Below, piece after piece: positions 1 to 8,405 of a stretch of 64,000 bases of DNA (positions are counted from its first letter, which is position 1; the number at the start of each line of letters is the position of its first letter). Source of the DNA: an uncultured Cellulomonas sp. Lineage in GTDB: Bacteria > Actinomycetota > Actinomycetes > Actinomycetales > Cellulomonadaceae. The notes under the pieces are model-generated. The model was not told the DNA's origin and ran no database searches. It saw only the letters and a program-made list of their open reading frames with translations. The stretch covers positions 1 to 64,000 of the forward strand of contig NZ_CANLTL010000002.1 of NCBI RefSeq assembly GCF_947494015.1. Reading direction: 5' to 3'. The position numbers were made by a program, and so were the translations under genes.

Positions 1-1302
1 GGGGCCGGCGGCGCCCAGCCCGGAGCCGTCCCGCCGAGCTTCACCCCGGCCGGCGGCGCCCGCCCGTCGGCCGACGACGCCGTGCCGGTCGGCCGGGTCT
101 CCTCGGGTCGCCCGGCACCGGTCCGGTCCTCGACCACCGCGGCGCGCCCGGCGCCGGCCCGTCCGGCGGCCGTGCGACCGGCGGCCCCGCGCTCGGTCGC
201 CCCGCAGCCGGTCGCCCCGCAGCCGGTCACCCCGTCCGGACCGGGCGCCGCGGCGACCGGTGACGGCGGCGCCGCCGGTGGTGCGCCGCCCCGGACCGGC
301 ACGTCCACCGCGCGGCCGGCCGGTGACGCCCGGGGGCACCGGCGGCGCCTGGCCCTGGTCGCCGCGGTCGTCGCGGTCGCGCTGCTGGCGTGGCCGATCG
401 GCCTGCTGGTCTGGGCGAACGGCAAGATCCAGCACGTGGACGCGCTCACCGCGACGCCGGACACCCCCGGCACCACGTACCTGCTCGCCGGGTCGGACTC
501 GCGCGGCGGTGAGGGCGGCATCGCCGAGGACGGGACCGAGGGCGCCCGCACGGACACCATCATGGTGCTGCACGTGCCCCCGAGCGGCCCCGCGGCCCTG
601 ATCTCCCTGCCCCGCGACACCCTCACCCAGATCCCCGGCCAGGGCGCCGGCAAGCTCAACGCGGCGTACTCCTGGGGTGGCGCGCCGCTGCTCGTGCAGT
701 CCGTGGAGGGCCTGACCGGCCTGCACGTCGACCACTACGTCGAGGTCGGCCTCGGCGGGGTGTCGCAGGTGGTCGACGCCGTCGGTGGCGTCGAGCTGTG
801 CCTGGACCCCGCCGTGAACCAGGTGTCGTTCCCGCTGGACGACCCGGACTCCGGCCTGACGTGGGCCGAGCCCGGCTGCCAGGTGGTCGACGGCAGGACG
901 GCGCTGGCGTTCGCGCGCATGCGCAAGGCCGACCGCGAGGGCGACATCGGCCGCGCCAAGCGCCAGCAGCAGCTCATCGCCGCGCTGTCGTCGACCGCGG
1001 CCGGGCCGTCGCTCGTGGTGAACCCGCTGCGTCAGGTGTCCCTCGTGGATGCAGGCCTGGGCGCCCTGCAGGTGAGCGAGCGCACGGGCATCATCGACCT
1101 CGCGCGGCTCGCGCTGGCCTTCCGCAGCGCGACCGGCCCGGACGGGATCCGCGGCACCCCGCCGATCGCGGACGCCGACTACCGCCCCGGTGGCCTCGGG
1201 TCCACGGTGCTGCTGGACCCCGACGCGGCCCCGGGCTTCTTCACCGCCGTCATGAACGGGACGCTGCCGGCGGGACCGGTCGGCGGACTGCCGACCGGCT
1301 GA
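1..1302 (+). CDS. LCP (LytR-CpsA-Psr) family protein, 5' partial
   Basis: Membrane-anchored enzyme of the LCP family, which transfers glycopolymers from lipid carriers to peptidoglycan on the outer face of the membrane. A Pro/Ala/Arg-rich cytoplasmic stretch precedes one membrane segment (about nt 343-423), then the LCP domain with the family arginine/aspartate signatures AGSDSRGG, RTDTIMV, SLPRDT and FARMRK. The reading frame is open from base 1 with the same Pro/Ala-rich composition, so the GTG at 82 is probably internal and the true start lies upstream of the window. Its 3' end overlaps the convergent acyltransferase gene by 53 bp. The family is clear; the exact polymer substrate is unknown. 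Confidence 0.88.
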   Translation, partial: GAGGAQPGAVPPSFTPAGGARPSADDAVPVGRVSSGRPAPVRSSTTAARPAPARPAAVRPAAPRSVAPQPVAPQPVTPSGPGAAATGDGGAAGGAPPRTGTSTARPAGDARGHRRRLALVAAVVAVALLAWPIGLLVWANGKIQHVDALTATPDTPGTTYLLAGSDSRGGEGGIAEDGTEGARTDTIMVLHVPPSGPAALISLPRDTLTQIPGQGAGKLNAAYSWGGAPLLVQSVEGLTGLHVDHYVEVGLGGVSQVVDAVGGVELCLDPAVNQVSFPLDDPDSGLTWAEPGCQVVDGRTALAFARMRKADREGDIGRAKRQQQLIAALSSTAAGPSLVVNPLRQVSLVDAGLGALQVSERTGIIDLARLALAFRSATGPDGIRGTPPIADADYRPGGLGSTVLLDPDAAPGFFTAVMNGTLPAGPVGGLPTG

Positions 1303-2509
1303 CGTCCCGGCGGACGGGGCGGTCCAGCACCGGCCCGGGCCGCGGCGCCCGCCCGTCCCGGGCCGGCGCGACCCGGGCTCGGGCCGTGCCCCCGGCGCGC
1401 TCGAGGCCGCTGCGCACGGCCCTGCGCAGCGGTGGCCCGATCCGGCGCTCCACGCCGTGGTGCACGGCCGCAGCCAGCGCGAGGCTGAACCCGGTGGCGA
1501 GCCCGAGCGCCGCCCAGGTGGGCACGACGTCGCGCACGTGCACGATGACCCACCAGCCCCAGTGCTCGTGCAGCAGGTACAGCGGGTAGGTCAGCGACCC
1601 GGCCACGGTGAGCCAGCGCCAGCGCAGCCGCGCGAGCGGGGTGAGGGTCACCGCCGCGACGAGCCCGACGCAGGCGACCACGAGCACCCCGAGCACGACC
1701 GCCGACGGCGCCTCGTGGGTGTTGCGAGCCTGCTGGGCGAGCTGGTGCGGGACGACCACCCAGACCGAGGCGGCCACGTTGGCGAGCACGAGCGCCCAGG
1801 GCACCCGCGAGTGCCCCTCGCGGAACACGACGTACAGCATCATCCCGGCCGCGAACAGCGGCGCGTACCCCGAGACGAGCAGCTCGCGGAGCCAGTGCGG
1901 CCCGACGGCGTCGGCGACGAGCGCGGCGGCGGGCCACCCGGCGGCGAACACCAGCAGGCGGCGGCGCGTGAGGCCGACCGCCACCAGGACGAGCACGATG
2001 GCGTAGAACCGCAGCTCGGTCCACAGCGTCCAGTAGACGCCGTCGACGTTGCCCACGTCGACCAGGCTCTGCAGCATCGTGAGGTTGACCGCGACCTGAC
2101 CCGGCGTGACGTCCTTGCCGCCGGGCCACAGCCACAGCAGCAGGGCCCCGGTGAGCAGCACCGAGACCCAGTACGCCGGGTACAGCCGCGCGACCCGCGA
2201 GGCGGCGACGTCGGGCACGCTGCGTCCCCACGCGGTCATGAGGATGACGAACCCGCTGATGACGAAGAACAGCTCGGGCCCCAGCGCGGCGTAGACGAGC
2301 CACGGCCCCAGCCCGGGGAACACCTCCGACGGCGGCCGGCCCCACGCCTGGGAGTCACGCACGAGGTAGTGGAAGAGCAGCACGCCGACCGCGGCGCCGA
2401 ACCGCAGCCCGTCCAGCGCCACCAGCCGGGGTCGGGCCACCGCGGGCACGCGGTCGCCGTCGGGGAGCGGCGCCTGCGTGGCCGGGGACGTCACGGTCGT
2501 GGCTGCCAC
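1250..2509 (-). CDS. Acyltransferase family 3 membrane protein
   Basis: Integral membrane O-acyltransferase (Acyl_transf_3/OafA-like, 419 residues), a family that acylates surface sugars or exopolysaccharide. The N-terminal signature LVALDGLRFGAAVGVLLFHY with its histidine and the later FVISGFVI are typical, followed by about ten hydrophobic segments. The last 60 or so residues are Arg/Ala/Pro-rich and cytoplasmic-looking, and they run antiparallel over the 3' end of the LCP gene. The start is GTG at 2509, with only a weak AGGG before it. Lying next to a wall-polymer ligase suggests a role in cell-envelope decoration, which is inference. Confidence 0.85.
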   Translation of the reverse strand: MAATTVTSPATQAPLPDGDRVPAVARPRLVALDGLRFGAAVGVLLFHYLVRDSQAWGRPPSEVFPGLGPWLVYAALGPELFFVISGFVILMTAWGRSVPDVAASRVARLYPAYWVSVLLTGALLLWLWPGGKDVTPGQVAVNLTMLQSLVDVGNVDGVYWTLWTELRFYAIVLVLVAVGLTRRRLLVFAAGWPAAALVADAVGPHWLRELLVSGYAPLFAAGMMLYVVFREGHSRVPWALVLANVAASVWVVVPHQLAQQARNTHEAPSAVVLGVLVVACVGLVAAVTLTPLARLRWRWLTVAGSLTYPLYLLHEHWGWWVIVHVRDVVPTWAALGLATGFSLALAAAVHHGVERRIGPPLRRAVRSGLERAGGTARARVAPARDGRAPRPGPVLDRPVRRDVSRSAVRRPVPPAASRS

Positions 2510-2556
2510 CCCTGCACGCTAGGTCGGCTCCGGGCCGCCCGCCCGTCGAGGAGCCG

Positions 2557-2585
2557 TTGACATATCGACACTCGATATCTAGCGT
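2557..2585 (+). promoter_or_regulatory. Promoter for the DUF2975-YozG pair
   Basis: A perfect -35 TTGACA (2557-2562) is separated by exactly 17 bp from a -10-like TAGCGT (2580-2585). The spacer is filled by the first ATATCGA-N3-TCGATAT palindrome, so a bound repressor would block RNA polymerase. Transcription would start near 2592. Confidence 0.6.
2562..2578. promoter_or_regulatory. Operator palindrome 1, ATATCGA-N3-TCGATAT
   Basis: Perfect 7-bp inverted repeat with a CAC centre, lying between the -35 and -10 elements. It is the same 14 bases as operator 2, centred 36 bp downstream. The bound protein is not identified by sequence; the HTH protein encoded two genes downstream is the obvious candidate. 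Confidence 0.65.
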
Positions 2586-2595
2586 GCTGCCCGGG

Positions 2596-2616
2596 CCATA
2601 TCGACCGTCGATATGG
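2596..2616. promoter_or_regulatory. Operator palindrome 2, CCATATCGA-N3-TCGATATGG
   Basis: Perfect 9-bp inverted repeat with a CCG centre, lying across the expected transcription start and the upstream ATG at 2613. Because it covers that ATG, and an SD-like GGGAG precedes the next in-frame ATG, the gene start is placed at 2637. Confidence 0.65.
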
Positions 2617-2636
2617 TGGCGGCGACGGGAGCGGCG

Positions 2637-3326
2637 ATGGACCTCAGGCAGCGGTGGCGCGACATGACGTCGGACCCCGTCTACGTCGGCCCGCGCACCA
2701 CCGAGCTCATCGCCGTGCTGCTGCTCGTGGTCGGCGCGGTGGCCGCCGTCGGCGGCGTGGGCTACGCGGTCAACGGCGCGACGCAGGCCCCCGGCAACGT
2801 CCTGGTCCCGGTGGCCGTGCAGCCCTCGGAGCAGCCCGACGGCGTGGGGGTCGGCGCACCCGTCCCCGTCGACGTGGACGGCGTCGACCTGCCGTCCGGG
2901 ACGTGGCTGCGTGCCTCCGACGACGGCCTGGTGCTCGTCGACTCCACCGGCACGGGCCGGTGGACCGGGTTCCTGGCCCGCGGCGACGCCGCCCTCGGCG
3001 GGCTCGCCGTGGGGCTGTGCGCGGTGCTGCTCGCGCCCGTGCTGCGGGCGGTCGCCGGTGGGGAGCCGTTCCGCCGGGGGAACTCGGCCCGCATCGGCTG
3101 GACCGCGACCATCGTGCTGCTCGCCGGGATCGTCGCACCGCTGCTGCCGCAGCTCGCCGCGGTGATCGTGCTCGACGGGCTCGGGCTGGTCGGGCCCGGG
3201 AGTCCCTTCGTGGTCGGCATGGGATTCGAGCTGGCGCCGGTCGGCGTCGCCGCCCTGCTCTTCGTGGTCGCCGAGGCCTTCCGCCGCGGCACCCAGATCG
3301 CCGACGACACCGCGGGACTCGTGTGA
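2637..3326 (+). CDS. DUF2975-type membrane protein
   Basis: About 229 residues with four hydrophobic segments: one near the N-terminus (AVLLLVVGAVAAVGGVGYAV), one around the middle (GGLAVGLCAVLLAPVLRAVAGG) and two in the C-terminal third. The segment GEPFRRGNSARI is typical of DUF2975/YoaS proteins. The start chosen is ATG 2637, which has GGGAG five bases upstream; an in-frame ATG at 2613 lies inside an operator. The stop overlaps the start of the following HTH gene (GTGA), so the two are translationally coupled. Pairs of DUF2975 and YozG-like HTH genes are common in Firmicutes and Actinobacteria, but the function of the membrane protein is unknown. Confidence 0.75.
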   Translation: MDLRQRWRDMTSDPVYVGPRTTELIAVLLLVVGAVAAVGGVGYAVNGATQAPGNVLVPVAVQPSEQPDGVGVGAPVPVDVDGVDLPSGTWLRASDDGLVLVDSTGTGRWTGFLARGDAALGGLAVGLCAVLLAPVLRAVAGGEPFRRGNSARIGWTATIVLLAGIVAPLLPQLAAVIVLDGLGLVGPGSPFVVGMGFELAPVGVAALLFVVAEAFRRGTQIADDTAGLV

Positions 3327-3577
3327 GCCCACGCACGGCCGCGCCCGACGACGACGCCGCGGGGCACCGGGTGGTGTGCCACCTCGACGCCCTGCTCGCC
3401 GACCGCGACATGACCCTCACCGAGCTCGCCGCCCGCGCCGGCGTGACGGTGGTCAACCTCTCGGTGATGAAGAACGACCGCGCCCGGGCCGTGCGGTTCT
3501 CCACCCTGACGGCCGTCTGCGACGCGCTGGGATGCCAGCCGGGCGACCTGTTCAGCGTGGCACCGCCGCGCCGCTGA
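3323..3577 (+). CDS. YozG-like Cro/C1 helix-turn-helix regulator
   Basis: 84-residue DNA-binding protein of the short XRE/HTH_26 type. The helix-turn-helix lies around residues 28-52 (MTLTELAARAGVTVVNLSVM), followed by the family's characteristic FSTLTAVCDALGCQPGDLF segment. Start GTG 3323 overlaps the preceding stop (GTGA), so it is made together with the membrane protein. It is the best candidate for the factor binding the two upstream ATATCGA palindromes, giving autoregulation; this is inferred from position only. There is no other domain, so signalling from the membrane partner would have to be by direct contact. Confidence 0.82.
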   Translation: MSPRTAAPDDDAAGHRVVCHLDALLADRDMTLTELAARAGVTVVNLSVMKNDRARAVRFSTLTAVCDALGCQPGDLFSVAPPRR

Positions 3578-3680
3578 CCCGGTGTGCGCCGTCGCAGGGC
3601 GACGCGCCCGTGGCCGCCCGGCTCCCCGGGCCGCCCGGCTCCTCGGGCCGCCCGGCCGCGTCGTTCGTAGGGTGGAGGCC

Positions 3681-3791
3681 ATGACCCCTCGCGGCCCCCT
3701 GGGCAGTCAGCCGCCGGTGCCTGCGCAGCTCCTCGCCCCGTCCCCCGCCCCCGCCCCCGCCCCGTCCCCCGCGCCCGACCCCGCCCGATGA
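3681..3791 (+). CDS. 36-residue Pro/Ala-rich leader ORF upstream of DedA
   Basis: A short ORF with a strong ribosome-binding site (GGTGGAGG, 3671-3678) and ATG at 3681. The peptide ends in an alternating Ala/Pro/Ser tail (LLAPSPAPAPAPSPAPDPAR). Its stop overlaps the ATG of the DedA gene in an ATGA arrangement, and the DedA ATG has no SD of its own. Translation of DedA therefore looks dependent on this ORF. The Pro-rich codons lie in C4-C5 runs (3735-3786). Alternatively, the region is the N-terminus of DedA separated by a one-base slip in a C-run. Whether the peptide itself does anything is unknown. Confidence 0.5.
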   Translation: MTPRGPLGSQPPVPAQLLAPSPAPAPAPSPAPDPAR

Positions 3792-4438
3792 TCGGCGCGG
3801 CCGCCGGAGGTGACCCCGCCGAGCTGACCGGGCTCGCCGGCTGGGTGGTCGACACCATCGACGCGCTCGGGCCCGCCGGGGTCGCGGCGCTGGTCGCGCT
3901 GGAGACGGTCTTCCCGCCCATCCCCAGCGAGGTCGTGCTGCCGGTGGCGGGGCTGCTGGCCGGCCAGGGCCGGATGTCCCTGGTCCTGGCGGTGGTCGGC
4001 GCCACGATCGGGTCCGTGGTCGGAGCCCTGGTGCTCTACTGGGCCGGCGCGGTGCTCGGTGCGCAGCGGCTGCGGCGGATCGCCGACCGGCTGCCGCTGG
4101 TGGACCGGGGCGACGTCGAGCGCGCCGAGGCCTGGTTCGACCGGCACGGCGGCACCGCGGTCCTCATCGGCCGGTGCGTGCCCGTGGTGCGCAGCCTGGT
4201 GTCGATCCCGGCCGGTGTGGAGCGGATGCCGCTCGTGCGGTTCGTGGCCTGGACGACCCTGGGCAGCGCCGTCTACAACGCGGCGCTGGTGGCGGCGGGC
4301 TACCTCCTGGGCAGTCGGTGGACGGAGATCGGCCGGTACAGCGACGTCATCAACTGGGCGATCTACGCCGCGTTCGCGGTGGGTCTGGCCGTGTTCGTCC
4401 GGCGCCGGCTGGGCGAACGGCGTCGCGGGGAGCGCTGA
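3788..4438 (+). CDS. DedA family membrane protein
   Basis: 216-residue DedA/SNARE-associated (VTT) protein; the family scrambles or flips polyprenyl-phosphate and phospholipid and supports membrane homeostasis. The signature ETVFPPIPSEVVLPVAGLLA near residue 40 and the GRCVPVVRSLVSIPAGVERM segment near residue 135 contain the conserved acidic and arginine residues. About four membrane segments are visible. It starts in an ATGA overlap with the leader ORF and converges on purE with a 16-bp gap. Confidence 0.9.
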   Translation: MIGAAAGGDPAELTGLAGWVVDTIDALGPAGVAALVALETVFPPIPSEVVLPVAGLLAGQGRMSLVLAVVGATIGSVVGALVLYWAGAVLGAQRLRRIADRLPLVDRGDVERAEAWFDRHGGTAVLIGRCVPVVRSLVSIPAGVERMPLVRFVAWTTLGSAVYNAALVAAGYLLGSRWTEIGRYSDVINWAIYAAFAVGLAVFVRRRLGERRRGER

Positions 4439-4454
4439 GCACCCCTCGGCGCCG

Positions 4455-4982
4455 TCAGCCGGCGGCGTCGCCCCCGGACCGCGCGCGCAGCCGCTCGCCC
4501 TTGGCCGTCGCCTGGGCGCGCAGGTCGTCCTGGAAGTCCACCATGGCGGCGCGCAGCCGCAGCGCCCCCTCGTCGCCGCCGGCGGCCAGGATCCGCACCG
4601 CGAGCAGCCCGGCGTTGCGCGCCCCGCCGATCGACACCGTCGCGACCGGGACACCGGCCGGCATCTGCACGATCGACAGCAGCGAGTCCATCCCGTCCAG
4701 GTGCGTGAGCGGCACCGGGACCCCGATCACCGGTAGCGGCGTCACCGCCGCGAGCATCCCCGGCAGGTGCGCCGCTCCCCCGGCGCCCGCCACGACCACC
4801 CGCAGCCCCCGACCCGCGGCCTCGCGCCCGTAGGCGATCATCGCCTCGGGCATCCGGTGCGCCGAGACGACGTCGACCTCGACCGGGACGCCGAACTCGC
4901 CCAGGACGTCGGCCGCGGCCTGCATCACCGGCCAGTCCGAGTCCGACCCCATGACGATCCCGACCTGCGGCCCGCCGCTCAT
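4455..4982 (-). CDS. purE: N5-carboxyaminoimidazole ribonucleotide mutase PurE
   Basis: 175 residues, class I PurE, converting N5-CAIR to CAIR in purine synthesis. The N-terminal [10 protein letters not shown] substrate loop and the SAHRMPEAM histidine motif are intact, with the later [10 protein letters not shown] loop. The start codon at 4982 overlaps the purK stop (ATGA), so the two are coupled and the unstable N5-CAIR can be passed on directly. A longer frame upstream is only the purK shadow. Confidence 0.95.
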   Translation of the reverse strand: MSGGPQVGIVMGSDSDWPVMQAAADVLGEFGVPVEVDVVSAHRMPEAMIAYGREAAGRGLRVVVAGAGGAAHLPGMLAAVTPLPVIGVPVPLTHLDGMDSLLSIVQMPAGVPVATVSIGGARNAGLLAVRILAAGGDEGALRLRAAMVDFQDDLRAQATAKGERLRARSGGDAAG

Positions 4983-6157
4983 GCGTCCTCCTCGGTGCTG
5001 TCGCCGCGCAGCACCGCCGCGGCGGTGCGGGCCCTCGCCCGGACGTCGTCCAGGTCGTCCCCGGTCACGGTCACGTGGCCGAGCTTGCGTCCGGGCCGGA
5101 CGTCCTTGCCGTACAGGTGGACCTTGGCGCCGGCGTCGTGCGCGGTCACCGCACCGAGCGCGTCGGCCAGGTCGGCGTGCGAGCTGCCCAGCACGTTGGC
5201 CATCACCGACCACCGCTCGCGGGCCCGGGTCTCACCCAGGGGCAGGTCGAGGACGGCCCGCAGATGCTGCTCGAACTGGCTGGTCACCGAGCCGTCGATG
5301 GTCCAGTGCCCGGAGTTGTGCGGGCGCATCGCGAGCTCGTTGACCAGCACGGTCGGGGCGCCGTCGGCCCCCGGGACCTCGAACAGCTCGACCGCCAGCA
5401 CCCCGGTGACGTCGAGCCCCTCGGCGACGGACACCGCGAGCGCGGTCGCCTCACGGGCGAGCCCGGGGTCCAGGTCGGGGGCGGGGGCGACCACCTCGCT
5501 GCAGACCCCGTGCCGCTGCACCGACTCCACCACGGGCCAGGCCCGGACCTCTCCGGACGGACGGCGGGCGACGAGCACCGCGAGCTCGCGGGTGAACGGC
5601 ACCCGCTCCTCGGCGAGCAGCGGGACGCCGCCGTCGGCGAGCGCGGCGAACCAGTCGGCGACGTCCCCGGAGGACCGGACCACGCGCACGCCCTTGCCGT
5701 CGTAGCCGCCGCGGGCGGTCTTGACGACGGCGGCCGGCCCGACCTCGGCGAGGAACGCGTCGAGCGCCGCGGCGTCGGGCAGCTCGGTCCAGCGCGGGCA
5801 CGGCACCCCCAGCGCGGTCAGGCGGCGGCGCATCACGATCTTGTCCTGGGCGTGCACCAGGGCGTGCGCCCCGGGGTGCACGGGATGCCCCTCGGCCACG
5901 AGCGCCTCGAGCAGCGCGTTCGGCACGTGCTCGTGCTCGAAGGTCAGCACGTCGGCCGCGGGGGCGGCGGTGACGAGCCCGCGGACGGCGTCGTCGTCGG
6001 CCGCGGCGCCGACGGGGGCGTCCCGGACGACCTGCGCCGCCGACGTCGTCGGTGCCTCCACCAGGACCCGCAGGTGCACCCCGAGCGCGGTGGCCGCGGG
6101 CACCATCATGCGGGCGAGCTGCCCACCACCGACCACTGCCACCACGGGTGCTGCCAC
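4979..6157 (-). CDS. purK: 5-(carboxyamino)imidazole ribonucleotide synthase PurK
   Basis: 392-residue ATP-grasp enzyme that makes N5-CAIR from AIR, bicarbonate and ATP. The N-terminal Rossmann-like [11 protein letters not shown] and the central ATP-grasp segment [16 protein letters not shown] are present, with the C-terminal [29 protein letters not shown] region (here split: [12 protein letters not shown], then [11 protein letters not shown]). The start is GTG 6157, without a clear SD. First gene of the purK-purE pair. Confidence 0.95.
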   Translation of the reverse strand: MAAPVVAVVGGGQLARMMVPAATALGVHLRVLVEAPTTSAAQVVRDAPVGAAADDDAVRGLVTAAPAADVLTFEHEHVPNALLEALVAEGHPVHPGAHALVHAQDKIVMRRRLTALGVPCPRWTELPDAAALDAFLAEVGPAAVVKTARGGYDGKGVRVVRSSGDVADWFAALADGGVPLLAEERVPFTRELAVLVARRPSGEVRAWPVVESVQRHGVCSEVVAPAPDLDPGLAREATALAVSVAEGLDVTGVLAVELFEVPGADGAPTVLVNELAMRPHNSGHWTIDGSVTSQFEQHLRAVLDLPLGETRARERWSVMANVLGSSHADLADALGAVTAHDAGAKVHLYGKDVRPGRKLGHVTVTGDDLDDVRARARTAAAVLRGDSTEEDA

Positions 6158-6227
6158 GGAGGGTGAGCGTAGTGGAGCCGTGCCCCGGGGGCGGTCGGCG
6201 TCCGCCGGTGCACGCGGGGCAGGACGG

Positions 6228-7556
6228 CTAGCGGCCGCGCCGCACCCGGCGCGGGGAGATCAGGGATCCCTTCGGCAGCACGAGGTCGGGGTCCAGCGAC
6301 CGCGGCACGCCGGCGAGGAAGACCGCGAACACGGCGGGTCGGCGCTGCGCGAGCTCCAGCCGCCCGCCGTCGGCGGCGACGAGGTCGCGGGCCAGCGCCA
6401 GCCCCAGGCCGGTCCCCGCACCCGAGGTCGCCCCGCGCTCGAAGATCCGCGGCGCGAGCTCGTCCGGGACACCCGCGCCCTCGTCGGCGACCTCGACGAC
6501 GACGGCGCCGCTCGGACCGCTGGTGCGCGACCGCACCGTGGTGCGGCCGCCGCCGTGCCGCAGCGAGTTCTCCAGCAGGGTCGCCAGCACCTGGGCCAGC
6601 GCGCCCGGCGTGGCGAGCACCTGCGCGGTCGCCGACACCTCGATGGTCAGCTCCCGGCCGGCCTGGGCGAAGGTGGGGGCCCACTCCTCCTCCTGCTGGC
6701 GGACGACGTCGAGCAGGCGCAGCGCCTCGGTGGTGCCGCCCTGCGCGCGCCGCGACCGCTGCAGCAGGTCGTCGACCACCGTCACCAGCCGCTCCACCTG
6801 CTCCAGCGAGATGCGGGCCTCCTCGCGGACCTCGGACTTGTCGGTGGCGAGCATGATCTCCTCGAGCCGCATCGACAGCGCGGTCAGCGGCGTGCGCAGC
6901 TGGTGGGACGCGTCCGCGGCGAACTGCCGCTCCGCGGCGAGGCGCCCCGCCATCCGGTCGGCGCTGCGGGCCAGCTCGGCCGCCACGAGGTCGATCTCCT
7001 CGACGCCGGACGGCTCGACCTGCGGCCGCACCTGGCCCGAGCCGAGCTGCTCGGCGGACGCGGCCAGGTACACCAGGGGTGCCGCCAGCCGGTTGGCCTG
7101 CCACATCGCCATCACGATGCCGGCGCCGAAGGCCACCACCGCCACCACGACGACGGCCGCGACGATCCGCGCGCTGAGGAAGAAGACGTCCCACCAGGAG
7201 ATGACGACCAGGACCGTCGCGCCGGACTCCGCGGTCGCGACCGCGGACAGCGTCCGGCCCTCGATGGGCTCGCCCGCCCGCAGCTGGGTGCCGTCCGGCA
7301 GCAGCACGGTGACCGCGGCGGGCAGCCCGTTGCGCTCCCCGGTGTACCCCTCGAGCGTCGTCGTCGTCACCTCGATGGGTGGCTCGCGCGACGCGCGGAA
7401 GTCGATGGCGGCGGCCAGCTGGTCGGCGCGGGTCTGCAGGTCGCGCAGCTCGTTGTCCCGCGCGTACTGCGCCCCGTAGAAGGCCAGCGGGATCCCGAGC
7501 AGGACGACGGCGACGGTGACCGCCGCGATCGTCGCCTGCAGGACGCGGCGGCGCAC
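6228..7556 (-). CDS. Membrane sensor histidine kinase (OmpR-pair type)
   Basis: 442 residues. One N-terminal membrane helix (about residues 10-30), an extracytoplasmic sensor region of about 95 residues, a second helix near residue 130 and a HAMP-like linker come first. Then follow HisKA with the phospho-acceptor histidine in ADASHQLRTPLTAL and a HATPase domain with N-box LLENSLRHG and G-boxes DEGAGVP and GTGLGLAL. It begins three bases after the stop of the response regulator and must be co-transcribed with it. Substrate signal unknown. Confidence 0.92.
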   Translation of the reverse strand: MRRRVLQATIAAVTVAVVLLGIPLAFYGAQYARDNELRDLQTRADQLAAAIDFRASREPPIEVTTTTLEGYTGERNGLPAAVTVLLPDGTQLRAGEPIEGRTLSAVATAESGATVLVVISWWDVFFLSARIVAAVVVVAVVAFGAGIVMAMWQANRLAAPLVYLAASAEQLGSGQVRPQVEPSGVEEIDLVAAELARSADRMAGRLAAERQFAADASHQLRTPLTALSMRLEEIMLATDKSEVREEARISLEQVERLVTVVDDLLQRSRRAQGGTTEALRLLDVVRQQEEEWAPTFAQAGRELTIEVSATAQVLATPGALAQVLATLLENSLRHGGGRTTVRSRTSGPSGAVVVEVADEGAGVPDELAPRIFERGATSGAGTGLGLALARDLVAADGGRLELAQRRPAVFAVFLAGVPRSLDPDLVLPKGSLISPRRVRRGR

Positions 7557-7559
7557 GTC

Positions 7560-8252
7560 CTACGCCGCCGCGTGCGCGCCGGTCTCGAACCGGAAGCCCA
7601 TCCCGCGCACGGTGGTCACGTAGCGCGGCGCGTTGGCGTCGTCACCGAGCTTGCGGCGCAGCCAGGACACGTGCATGTCCAGGGTCTTGGTGGAGCCGGA
7701 CGGGTCGGTGCCCCACACCTCGCGCATGAGCGTCTCGCGGGCCACCACCGTGCCCGAGGCGGCGACCAGCACCCGCAGCAGCTCGAACTCCTTGGCGGTC
7801 AGGTGCAGCTCGCGGTCGTTCTGGAACGCCCGGTGCGCCGCGACGTCCACCCGGACGTCCTGCGCGTGCAGCTCGTCCTCGTCGACCGGCTCGCCGTGGG
7901 TGCGGCGCAGCAGCGCGCGCACCCGGGCCAGCAGCTCGGCGAGCCGGAACGGCTTGGTCACGTAGTCGTCGGCGCCGGCGTCCAGCCCGACGACGAGGTC
8001 GACCTCGTCCGCGCGCGCGGTCAGGACCAGCACCGGGGTGGTCAGCCCCTGGTTGCGGATCGCCCGCGCCACGTCGAGCCCGTCCATGTCCGGCAGACCC
8101 AGGTCGAGGACCACGAGGTCGGCGGCCGCCGCGTGGTCCACAGCCCCTTGACCGGTTCCTTGCACGACGACGTCGTAGCCCTCGCGGGACAGCGCGCGAG
8201 CCAAAGGCTCGGCAATGGCAGGGTCGTCCTCAGCCAGCAGTACCTGCGTCAT
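7560..8252 (-). CDS. OmpR/PhoB-type response regulator
   Basis: 230 residues. The receiver domain starts MTQVLLAEDDPAIAEPL with the acidic pair, the phospho-acceptor aspartate in LVVLDLGLPDMDG and the conserved lysine in DDYVTKPF. The C-terminal winged-helix DNA-binding domain has LTAKEFELLRVL and the SWLRRKLGDD recognition region. It is the first gene of a two-gene operon with the kinase at 6228-7556 and is transcribed divergently from the NarL-type system at 8406. Confidence 0.94.
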   Translation of the reverse strand: MTQVLLAEDDPAIAEPLARALSREGYDVVVQGTGQGAVDHAAAADLVVLDLGLPDMDGLDVARAIRNQGLTTPVLVLTARADEVDLVVGLDAGADDYVTKPFRLAELLARVRALLRRTHGEPVDEDELHAQDVRVDVAAHRAFQNDRELHLTAKEFELLRVLVAASGTVVARETLMREVWGTDPSGSTKTLDMHVSWLRRKLGDDANAPRYVTTVRGMGFRFETGAHAAA

Positions 8253-8405
8253 TCCGCCATGCTAGGTCACGAGCCGCCCCCGATGGGTCGACCCGTGGGG
8301 GGATTGTGCGCCCGGTGTCGCCGGTCCTCCCGGGGGTGGACGGCCGCCCGGCGGGTCCGTCCCCGGTCCGACGAGATGCGCCCCGCCGGTGCCTACGCTG
8401 GCGCG

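Noticed and set aside
3582-3680. Upstream extension of the leader ORF in front of DedA.
   Set aside because: The good SD and ATG at 3681 define the start; the earlier codons are Arg/Pro-rich without a ribosome site.
8285-8294. GGGTCGACCC palindrome between the two divergent two-component operons.
   Set aside because: Ten bases of GC-rich palindrome are expected by chance here and there is no second copy.
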